Below are positions 7,029-12,148 of a stretch of DNA of 12,148 nt, one piece after another. Every line of letters begins with the position of its first letter. The first letter of the stretch is position 1. The DNA lies in assembly GCA_023460315.1 (NCBI GenBank), contig JAEWQO010000060.1:1-12148 (forward strand). Direction: 5' to 3'. Under the pieces are notes generated by a model. The model saw only the letters and a program-made list of their open reading frames with translations, did not search any database and was not told the DNA's origin. Source of the stretch: Actinomycetes bacterium (GTDB taxonomy: Bacteria; Actinomycetota; Coriobacteriia; Coriobacteriales; Eggerthellaceae). The position numbers and the translations under genes are program-made.

Positions 7029-7550
7029 ATGCCCAATAGCCAGAATCAGGAGATGCTCGCTAAGATCAAGGAAGATCTTTCCGGCATCGAGGCAGTGTGG
7101 GTTGTCGACTATCGCGGCTTGACCGTGAAGGACGTCAGCACGCTGCGCAGCAACATTCGCGAGGCCGGCGCCAGCATGAAGGTGTATAAAAATACGCTCA
7201 TGCATATCGCGCTCGAGGAGCTTGACCTGCCAGGCATGGATGCCGTTCTCGGTGGTCCATCAGCTTTCGTGTTTGCTGACGGAGATCCTGTCGCGTCCGC
7301 CAAGGCTCTCAAGGAGTTCTCGAAGGCAAACCAGAATCTTGTCATCAAGGGCGGTTTGATGGATGGGGCGTTTCTCGATGCCGATCAGGTCGAGACCGTC
7401 GCTTCGCTGCCTTCCCGAGAAGAGCTCATCGCCAAGCTGCTTGGCACGATTTCCAACCCGCTGGTCAAGACGGTCCGTGTGCTCAACGGTCCCATGGAGG
7501 CGTTCGCTCGTTGCGCGGCCGCTATCGCAGACCAGAAGAACGCCGCGTAG
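7029..7550 (+). CDS. rplJ: 50S ribosomal protein L10
   Basis: L10 anchors the L12 dimers of the large-subunit stalk that recruits translation GTPases, and with L12 it represses its own operon. The 173 residues are the usual length. They show the conserved VVDYRGLTVKDVSTLR and KVYKNTLMHIALEE segments of the rRNA-binding domain, then the GGPSAFVF strand and LVIKGG. The C-terminal helix that carries L12 dimers starts near SREELIAKLL. ATG 7029 is chosen over in-frame GTG 7020 because the GTG lies inside the Shine-Dalgarno AAAGGAGGTG (7013-7022). It is preceded by the L10 leader and attenuator and followed by rplL after 94 bases. The genes usually upstream, rplK and rplA, are absent. Confidence 0.97.
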   Translation: MPNSQNQEMLAKIKEDLSGIEAVWVVDYRGLTVKDVSTLRSNIREAGASMKVYKNTLMHIALEELDLPGMDAVLGGPSAFVFADGDPVASAKALKEFSKANQNLVIKGGLMDGAFLDADQVETVASLPSREELIAKLLGTISNPLVKTVRVLNGPMEAFARCAAAIADQKNAA

Positions 7551-7620
7551 GCGCGGCACCATGCGTTATGCCGCTTCGGCGGCGCGAGAATGAATCAGGA
7601 ACGTGGGCGGTAACGTCCGC
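7542..7620 (+). promoter_or_regulatory. Stacked hairpins between rplJ and rplL
   Basis: Three dyads fill the rplJ-rplL gap. GCCGCG/CGCGGC (7542-7547, 7552-7557) loops over the rplJ stop codon. GCCGC-TTCG-GCGGC (7570-7583) has a very stable UUCG tetraloop. GCGG/CCGC (7607-7610, 7617-7620) lies near the rplL start. None has a U-run, so they are probably not terminators. They may isolate rplL translation or act as mRNA processing or stability elements. Confidence 0.5.
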
Positions 7621-7644
7621 GTCGAACATGAAAGAGGTAGTACC

Positions 7645-8016
7645 ATGGCTGTTACCCGCGAAGAGATCATCGAAGCGCTGAAAGAGATGCCTGCGCTCGA
7701 ACTGTCCGAACTCGTGAAGGAACTCGAGGAGGTCTTCGGCGTTTCCGCCGCCGCTCCGGTGGCTGTTGCCGCCGCTCCGGCAGCTGCAGCTGCAGAGGAA
7801 GAGAAGACCGAGTTTGACGTGGTCCTCGAGGGCTTTGGCGACAACAAGATCGCCGTTATCAAAGTTGTCCGCGAGATCACGGGCCTGGGCCTGAAAGAGG
7901 CCAAGGAGGCCGTGGAGAGCGCGCCGAAGGCCATCCAGGAAGGCGTTGCCAAGGACAAGGCCGAGGAGATCAAGGCCAAACTCGAGGATGCCGGCGCCGC
8001 CGTCTCTCTCAAGTAA
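7645..8016 (+). CDS. rplL: 50S ribosomal protein L7/L12
   Basis: This is the flexible stalk protein, present in multiple copies on L10, that engages EF-Tu, EF-G and other GTPases. The 123 residues are the normal size. They comprise an N-terminal dimerisation helix pair (EEIIEALKEMPALELSELVKE), an Ala/Pro hinge (about residues 36-52) and the globular domain with EKTEFDVVLEGFGDNKIAVIKV and GLGLKEAKEAVESAPKAI. ATG 7645 follows AGAGG (7633-7637) by seven bases. A perfect terminator follows, so unlike the common rplJL-rpoBC arrangement the RNA polymerase genes are not cotranscribed here. Confidence 0.98.
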   Translation: MAVTREEIIEALKEMPALELSELVKELEEVFGVSAAAPVAVAAAPAAAAAEEEKTEFDVVLEGFGDNKIAVIKVVREITGLGLKEAKEAVESAPKAIQEGVAKDKAEEIKAKLEDAGAAVSLK

Positions 8017-8051
8017 GGTCGCCTCATCGGCTTCTTGCCATCGAGGTGTTT

Positions 8052-8083
8052 GGACCCGCTGTATCACAGCGGGTCCTTTTTTT
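8052..8083 (+). terminator. Intrinsic terminator of rplJL
   Basis: Perfect 10-bp arms GGACCCGCTG (8052-8061) and CAGCGGGTCC (8067-8076) enclose TATCA and are followed by seven T (8077-8083). It lies 35 bases past the rplL stop. On the other strand no U-run follows, so it does not also terminate the converging reductase gene. Confidence 0.95.
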
Positions 8084-8273
8084 GTATACTGGCCCGCGCC
8101 ATCAATCAAAACGAGGTGCCTCTTTGCGTCTTCTCATGCTTTCTGTTCTTGTGTCGCTCCTCGCCGCCGTCTTTTGATGGTCCGCAAGGAGGTGTGGGCG
8201 GCAATGCGTGCGTTTCCGGGGGGAAACGACCATGATCATTGGCGGGGTGGGGGTTGGACAGTGCGTTTTGGTT
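8084..8273. other. Gap between convergent rplL and the reductase gene
   Basis: No credible gene lies here. The only structure seen is a perfect 7-bp dyad CGTTTCC/GGAAACG (8211-8217, 8222-8228) around GGGG, about 45 bases past the reductase stop. It could protect the end of that mRNA, but it has no U-run on either strand. Confidence 0.4.
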
Positions 8274-10022
8274 TCAAAGGGAGCCCGCAATGTGCAGCAC
8301 GGCATGACGGGCAAACGTCATGGTGCGTCCCATCGCATTGCCGATGAAGAGTTCTGGGTACGTTCCCGCATACATGCTTCCTGAACAATTGCCCACCGCA
8401 TACAACCCTTCGATAGGCTGTTTGTCCTGATCAACTACCTGCATATTTTCATTTATTTTCAATCCGTCGCACGTGCACAGCACGTGTCCGCCAAAGTAGG
8501 CACCCCAGTAGGGGGGTTTGGCGAGGGAGAGGAGGTCTTTCGACGGTTTGCCGAAGTCTTCATCCTTTCCCTTGGCGCAAAGTTCGTTATAGCGGGCGAC
8601 GGTTGCCGCAAACGTGTCGGGGGGGATGAGCAGCTGTTCTGCCAGTTCTTCAAGTGTATCGGCTTTTTTTATCACGCCTGCCTCAAGGGCCGCGAATATC
8701 ATGCCATCATTGGCGTCAAATCCCAAACCTTCTCCTGTAGGAACGCCATCAGGCGAAACGGTGGGGGATGGGTTGATGCGCGAGCACCCAATGGTATGGA
8801 ATGCCTTAATGTGTTCCTGATAATCGGAGTCCCAAATTGATGCCAGCTTGTTTTCGGGATGCTGGGTGGCCACATGCAAAGGGTAATCGTAAGGAGACGT
8901 TTCGCCGCAGACACGTTCCCCCCTCATGTTTACTTGTAGGAAGGGCTGGTCGCCCATCCAGCACGTCATGCCATTATAGGGAGACCCCAAGGGTGTTTCC
9001 GGTGCGATTGCAGCGCGTCTGAACGTCATGAAGGTAGGGATCTCGTCCTTTACTCCACCTGCCCAGATTCCTGCTTTTATGCCGTCGCCGTTGCACCCCA
9101 TTTGCGACATATTGTATCCGCCAATTGAAGCGCCTTCCGGATTGAGCGTTTTCAAGAGGTCTGCGTCGGCCTCATATCCGCCCGTTGCCAGAATCACTCC
9201 TTTTGACGCATTGACGCGAAGATATGATCCATCCTTTTCTACTATCGCTCCCGTCACTTTTCCTGTCCCATCTTGCTCAAGCTGGACCAGCGACGTAAGG
9301 TACTGAATGTCTGCGCCCCATTCAACCGCCTTCTTCACCACATAGTCGCCAATGCTGGGCAAAGCTTTCGCCAACGCTGCGGGGTCAACGCTGCCACCGG
9401 CCTTTTCCTGTGCTTCTGCCCGTTCTTCATCGGTGTATTGATAGTGAAAGCCATGATCGGTCGGATAGACGGGCCAGCAGCCATGGCGATAGTCGTCCGT
9501 GTCGGTTTCAAAATAGGGAGTCGCTCCGAATTCGGCGACGGTGTCGGTGAGCCAGTCGAAGGTCTCTCCGCTTTCTTCAGTCCAGACACGGGTCACTGCA
9601 GGGTTGCACCACCCATTTGCATAGCGTGTATGCTCCATAAGCACGGCGGTCTTGTCAACGATCACTCCGGTGGCGGCGTCTCCCCGTGCGCCGATAACGC
9701 CAAGATCAGATTTGATGGTTCCGGCAGAGCTGCCTTTTTCGATGCAGGTTACTTGAATTCCCTGCTGTGCGGCGATGGCGGATGCCACAATTCCGCCCCC
9801 TCCACATCCGCAAATCAGCAGTTCGGTCTCTCGCGTTTCTTCGATGTCCATTGACGAGATGTCTTGCGGCGATCCATACCAGTTCTCGGATGTCAGTTTG
9901 TTACTTTGCGCCGAATCGTCGCTCGCTTTGCTTTGGCTTGGCGAACATGCGGCAAGCGAGCCTCCCGCCAGGGCGGCGGAAGCCGCCACAATCCCACCCT
10001 TGAGAAACGTTCTTCGATCCAT
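8274..10022 (-). CDS. Tat-exported FAD flavoprotein reductase, probable lipoprotein
   Basis: Extracytoplasmic FAD-dependent oxidoreductase of the fumarate reductase/urocanate reductase/KstD superfamily; substrate unknown. Numbered from ATG 10022, it has 582 residues. Residues 1-26 hold a twin-arginine signal (RRTFLKGG, 3-10) and a hydrophobic stretch ending in the lipobox LAAC (Cys26), so it is probably Tat-exported and lipid-anchored. The FAD Rossmann motif is GCGGGG (72-77) and the second FAD contact is ATGG (279-282). The cap domain has NMRGERVCGE (365-374). The C-terminus reads TCDGLKINENMQVV, GLYAVGNCSGS and TYPELFIGNAMG. The His-His and Arg-rich substrate motifs of true fumarate reductases (HHTMGG, HG.NRLGGN) are absent, and the layout is closer to 3-ketosteroid dehydrogenases. 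No heme-binding CXXCH or FMN domain is present, so electrons must come from a separate carrier. ATG 10028 is an alternative start, but AGGAG (10032-10036) is only three bases from it and nine from ATG 10022. It is divergent from the LuxR-type regulator. Confidence 0.88.
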   Translation of the reverse strand: MDRRTFLKGGIVAASAALAGGSLAACSPSQSKASDDSAQSNKLTSENWYGSPQDISSMDIEETRETELLICGCGGGGIVASAIAAQQGIQVTCIEKGSSAGTIKSDLGVIGARGDAATGVIVDKTAVLMEHTRYANGWCNPAVTRVWTEESGETFDWLTDTVAEFGATPYFETDTDDYRHGCWPVYPTDHGFHYQYTDEERAEAQEKAGGSVDPAALAKALPSIGDYVVKKAVEWGADIQYLTSLVQLEQDGTGKVTGAIVEKDGSYLRVNASKGVILATGGYEADADLLKTLNPEGASIGGYNMSQMGCNGDGIKAGIWAGGVKDEIPTFMTFRRAAIAPETPLGSPYNGMTCWMGDQPFLQVNMRGERVCGETSPYDYPLHVATQHPENKLASIWDSDYQEHIKAFHTIGCSRINPSPTVSPDGVPTGEGLGFDANDGMIFAALEAGVIKKADTLEELAEQLLIPPDTFAATVARYNELCAKGKDEDFGKPSKDLLSLAKPPYWGAYFGGHVLCTCDGLKINENMQVVDQDKQPIEGLYAVGNCSGSMYAGTYPELFIGNAMGRTMTFARHAVLHIAGSL

Positions 10023-10031
10023 GGTCATCCA

Positions 10032-10036
10032 CTCCT
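10032..10036 (-). promoter_or_regulatory. Reductase ribosome binding site, partly inside a hairpin
   Basis: AGGAG on the minus strand lies nine bases before ATG 10022 and three before ATG 10028. Its first three bases (10034-10036) belong to the 3' arm of the large hairpin at 10034-10074, so folding would partly hide the site. Confidence 0.6.
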
Positions 10037-10074
10037 TTCCCGTGGCTCCGTCCCATGCGGAACCACGGGAAAGG
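10034..10074. repeat. 41-bp inverted repeat upstream of the reductase gene
   Basis: Perfect 12-bp arms CCTTTCCCGTGG (10034-10045) and CCACGGGAAAGG (10063-10074) continue inward, after one C-A mismatch, with TCCG/CGGA around a 7-base loop. In the reductase mRNA this is a 16-bp stem abutting the start region. It may be a regulator operator, an mRNA structure controlling translation, or both. Confidence 0.75.
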
Positions 10075-10114
10075 ATAGGGGCAAAACGGTTTCGGAGGAA
10101 TCACCGATTAGTAG

Positions 10115-10120
10115 TAAAAT
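10115..10120 (+). promoter_or_regulatory. Possible -10 element of the regulator gene
   Basis: TAAAAT lies 54 bases before ATG 10174. The best -35 upstream is the poor TTCGGA (10091-10096) with an 18-base gap, suggesting an activator-dependent or weak promoter. On the minus strand TTGACT (10132-10137) could be a -35 for the divergent reductase, with a poor TACTAA -10 18 bases on, so the two promoters would overlap. Confidence 0.35.
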
Positions 10121-10133
10121 GAGCAGGGGGAAG

Positions 10134-10156
10134 TCAAACGTTAGTTTTTCGTTTGA
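10134..10156. repeat. Inverted repeat before the regulator ribosome binding site
   Basis: Perfect 7-bp arms TCAAACG (10134-10140) and CGTTTGA (10150-10156) are separated by nine bases rich in T. The left arm overlaps the candidate minus-strand -35 (TTGACT). The right arm ends five bases before AGGGGG (10161-10166). It is a candidate operator for the LuxR-type regulator. Confidence 0.5.
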
Positions 10157-10173
10157 TTACAGGGGGTACTGGT

Positions 10174-11643
10174 ATGCGCGGTATCGAAAATTGGCACTTA
10201 TTCCGGACAAGTGTCCTTCTTGCTGGACCGACTTCATTCATATTGACGTTGCTTTTTCATCCCAAGATGCTCACGGCCTATTTATCGGGCGATACGCTCC
10301 TCTATTCAGTGGAAGTGCATATTGGCATCGTGGGATTCATCACGGCTGCGGCGCTCTTGCTCGTCTTTGCGGTTTCGCGAAATCGGCGCACGTTCCAGTG
10401 CGTGGTGCCCTTTGCGTGCGTCGGGTGTCCGGTCGTTTGCGCCGTTGTTCTCGCGGTGGTGCAGCACCCCGTTATCCCGTTTGTCGTATCCTTGCTGCTT
10501 GCCGTTTCCTGCGCCGTCCAGCTCTATCTCTTTTTGCAGATAGATTCTCGGGGCACTCCTTTGTCCTTGTCCGCATGTGCCCTCCTCTCTTCAGCCACCA
10601 TTGGGATAGCTGCACTGCTCTCGCACCTCTGTTACACCCTGATGCCTGACGCGTCTCGGGGGTCGCTGTTGATTTCGATAGTCATGACGGTCACGGGGTT
10701 CTCTGCGCTCCAGGCGAGGCTTGTTGGAAATGGTGTGGGAAAGATTGTCGTGTCGGCTTTCAGGGAGCAGGCGTGCCGTGTACAATCGCGCTTGGCTCCC
10801 TTCATTCCTCCGGTTCTCATCTGCTCAATGAGCCTTGGCAGCGCGTGGGATGATTTTTCCTTCGATTCGGCTGTTCATGATGTTCCGCTTTTCATTGGGG
10901 GAGTTGCGGCTACGATTGGATTCTTGGCGCTCCTCAGGTTCAGATGGGCGAAGTCCAAGAATCCCGATCGAAATGAAGTCGTGCAATTCACGATGGTTCC
11001 CGCAGCGGCAGGGGTGTGTGCGTCCTTGCTTTCTGGAGTTTTAGATACCTCCGCGGTTTTCGTCATTCTCGTTTTTTCGAATCTTACGTTTTTGGCACTC
11101 GTTTGGATAGAGATGACGTATTTGAAATTTGACGACGGAATCTCGTCCTCGGCCGTGTTTTTGTTGCCGCTTGCTTCCCTGGTGTTGCTGTTTGTGGTCA
11201 GTCTCTTGATCTCGCCCGTCATCCCCCCTGGCGGCAATCGCATAATCATCCCGCTCGTGGCTTTGGCCTACTTGGTGTTCCTTGTCAGGTTTTTTCAGAA
11301 TACGGCTCGGCAAAGCAAGTCCGTTGAGCATCGTGCGCTTTCAATCGATGAGATAGAAGACAAGGCCTGCAAGATGATCAGGAATGACTTCAAGCTGTCA
11401 AAAAAGGAGACGGAAGTATTGTTTTACCTTATAAGAGGATTGTCTGCGCCCGTTATTGGCAAAAAGCTGTTCATCTCACACGAGACGGTGAAGACTCACA
11501 AGTATCATATCTATCAAAAAATCGGTGTCCACTCCTTCGAAGACATCGTTGAACTGTTTCGGGAGTACGTCAATACGATCTGCCTGCAGCAAGCTGAAAC
11601 AAAACAGCATGTTGAAGCAAAGCCATTCCTGTCGAAGGGTTGA
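10174..11643 (+). CDS. Polytopic membrane regulator with LuxR-type HTH
   Basis: Membrane-bound transcription regulator of 489 residues. The N-terminal 375 residues are highly hydrophobic with about 12 predicted membrane segments (roughly 12-28, 42-66, 77-97, 100-121, 131-150, 164-180, 207-222, 238-254, 272-291, 293-315, 326-346, 357-373). A linker follows (374-404). The C-terminal GerE/LuxR helix-turn-helix (405-468) includes LSKKETEVLFYLIRG, GKKLFISHETVKTH and IYQKIGV. No phosphoacceptor domain is present, so the membrane part is presumably the sensor. Such regulators are abundant in Eggerthellaceae beside Tat-exported flavoprotein reductases, and this one sits between two. I infer that it senses the reductase substrate or a redox cue and controls one or both. 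ATG 10174 has AGGGGG (10161-10166) seven bases upstream; an upstream TTG at 10153 lacks a site. A hairpin follows at 11648-11681. Confidence 0.88.
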   Translation: MRGIENWHLFRTSVLLAGPTSFILTLLFHPKMLTAYLSGDTLLYSVEVHIGIVGFITAAALLLVFAVSRNRRTFQCVVPFACVGCPVVCAVVLAVVQHPVIPFVVSLLLAVSCAVQLYLFLQIDSRGTPLSLSACALLSSATIGIAALLSHLCYTLMPDASRGSLLISIVMTVTGFSALQARLVGNGVGKIVVSAFREQACRVQSRLAPFIPPVLICSMSLGSAWDDFSFDSAVHDVPLFIGGVAATIGFLALLRFRWAKSKNPDRNEVVQFTMVPAAAGVCASLLSGVLDTSAVFVILVFSNLTFLALVWIEMTYLKFDDGISSSAVFLLPLASLVLLFVVSLLISPVIPPGGNRIIIPLVALAYLVFLVRFFQNTARQSKSVEHRALSIDEIEDKACKMIRNDFKLSKKETEVLFYLIRGLSAPVIGKKLFISHETVKTHKYHIYQKIGVHSFEDIVELFREYVNTICLQQAETKQHVEAKPFLSKG

Positions 11644-11647
11644 GGAA

Positions 11648-11681
11648 AGGGGAGCAGCCGTTCAGCTACGGCTGCTCCCCT
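11648..11681. terminator. Hairpin between convergent regulator and second reductase
   Basis: Perfect arms GGGGAGCAGCCG (11649-11660) and CGGCTGCTCCCC (11669-11680) extend by A-T outside and T-A inside, with a TCAGCT loop. They begin five bases after the regulator stop and end 34 bases before the end of the opposing gene. There is no U-run on the plus strand; on the minus strand CTTTCCTC follows. It probably terminates both converging transcripts. Confidence 0.65.
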
Positions 11682-11714
11682 CAAGAAGCTCATTGACGCA
11701 GTGCTCGGCGGGAG

Positions 11715-12148
11715 CTATTCGAAGAGGTTCTTGTTGCGATACTGTATGGTCTTCGGCTCGTCATCGATGTCAACGCCCAAGACCTCATGTGCGGCTATCC
11801 AGCCGCATATTGCGGCGTGGGCAAGGCTTCCCAGCGTTGTGTCCATGGAGAACTCATAGGCATTGAACCCGCTCGCCACGTTGCCGACAGCATAGAGCCC
11901 CTCCATCGGATGGCGATTCTTGTCTTTGCTCAGAACGCGCATATGCTCATCGACGTATACGCCAGAGCTGGTGACGAGAAACCCGCAACCTGTGCGGACT
12001 GCACAGTAGGGAGGCTCACTCAGCTTTTGAAGGCAGAGGGGATCCTTGCCGAAGTCCCAGTCATACCCTTCGTCGCAAAGCTCATTGTAGCGAGTGCAGG
12101 TATCGAGAAAAGCTTCCTTGTCCAGTTCGTCGCCAATCCCGAAATCGG
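11715..12148 (-). CDS. FAD flavoprotein reductase, C-terminal 143 residues (partial)
   Basis: The minus-strand frame is open from the TAG at 11715-11717 to the right edge, so only the C-terminal 143 residues are visible and the start lies beyond the window. It belongs to the same superfamily as the reductase at 8274-10022. Both share RYNELC, DFGK, a PPY motif, GLYAVGN and a closing Ala-rich helix (HAAICGWIAAHEV). The substrate-side segment differs: TSSGVYVDEHMRVL here versus TCDGLKINENMQVV there, and SGFNAYEFSMDTTLGS here versus SGSMYAGTYPELFIGN there. The two are paralogues, probably with different substrates. Fumarate reductase His/Arg motifs are again missing in the visible part. The fragment is rich in cysteine. 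It converges on the LuxR-type regulator. Export signal and cofactor domain cannot be judged. Confidence 0.85.
   Translation of the reverse strand, partial: DFGIGDELDKEAFLDTCTRYNELCDEGYDWDFGKDPLCLQKLSEPPYCAVRTGCGFLVTSSGVYVDEHMRVLSKDKNRHPMEGLYAVGNVASGFNAYEFSMDTTLGSLAHAAICGWIAAHEVLGVDIDDEPKTIQYRNKNLFE

Noticed and set aside
8085..8090. TATACT as a promoter after the rplL terminator
   Set aside because: There is no -35 at a proper distance and no gene downstream on that strand.
7522..8109. Minus-strand frames of 195 and 153 codons over rplL
   Set aside because: They are complementary to the Ala/Glu-rich L7/L12 coding sequence, so they are composition artefacts.
8035..8347. Possible small genes after the rplL terminator, including one starting ATGATC at 8232
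   Set aside because: The encoded peptides lack similarity and run antisense into the reductase C-terminus; AAGGAGGTG near 8186 is followed only by a low-complexity frame.
9864..10649. Plus-strand 261-codon frame bridging reductase, intergenic region and regulator
   Set aside because: It is antisense to the Tat signal region and out of frame with the regulator, whose own frame encodes clear membrane segments and an HTH.
11715..11942. Reading the right-hand gene as a complete 75-residue protein starting at 11942
   Set aside because: The frame continues open to the edge with strong family residues (RYNELC, DFGK) upstream of that Met, so it is the C-terminus of a larger protein.

Overview
The window is about 58-60% GC bacterial chromosome (my estimate). 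It most resembles the Coriobacteriia, probably a member of the Eggerthellaceae such as Eggerthella, Slackia, Gordonibacter or Adlercreutzia. This is inference. It rests on a Tat-exported flavoprotein reductase next to a polytopic membrane regulator with a LuxR-type DNA-binding tail, plus a second partial reductase of the same kind. That combination is expanded many-fold in those genomes. No rRNA, tRNA, CRISPR array or insertion sequence was recognised.

Left part, 1-4817, is mostly central metabolism. A very GC-rich, hairpin-rich stretch without a convincing gene (1-about 200) leads to a small HEAT-repeat-like protein (285-893) closed by a strong terminator. Next comes a tight two-gene operon: NAD-type isocitrate dehydrogenase (964-2058) and an AcnA-type aconitase (2070-4727), separated by 11 bases. 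Together they convert citrate to 2-oxoglutarate, so the pair probably serves glutamate synthesis in an anaerobe. No citrate synthase is present here.

Middle part, 4818-8083: a 636-residue membrane-anchored protein of unknown function is followed by the ribosomal stalk operon rplJ-rplL. The operon has a near-consensus promoter (TTGACA/TAGAAT) and a recognisable L10 leader RNA. The leader contains a 9-nt segment exactly complementary to the 5' arm of the downstream terminator, so both states of an attenuator can be read from the sequence. A perfect intrinsic terminator ends the operon directly after rplL. Neither rplK-rplA upstream nor rpoB-rpoC downstream is present.

Right part, 8274-12148, is an accessory respiration-type region. 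A minus-strand FAD flavoprotein with a twin-arginine signal and a lipobox (8274-10022) is divergently transcribed from a plus-strand LuxR-type regulator with about 12 membrane segments (10174-11643). A second flavoprotein of the same superfamily (11715 to beyond the right edge, minus strand) converges on the regulator. The 151-base divergent intergenic region holds two inverted repeats. One, with 12-bp perfect arms, runs into the reductase ribosome binding site; the other lies just upstream of the regulator's. Inferred role: an extracytoplasmic reductase using an unknown organic electron acceptor, controlled by the adjacent membrane regulator. The substrate cannot be read from the sequence. 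The residues that define fumarate reductases are replaced by a C-terminus more like 3-ketosteroid dehydrogenases.
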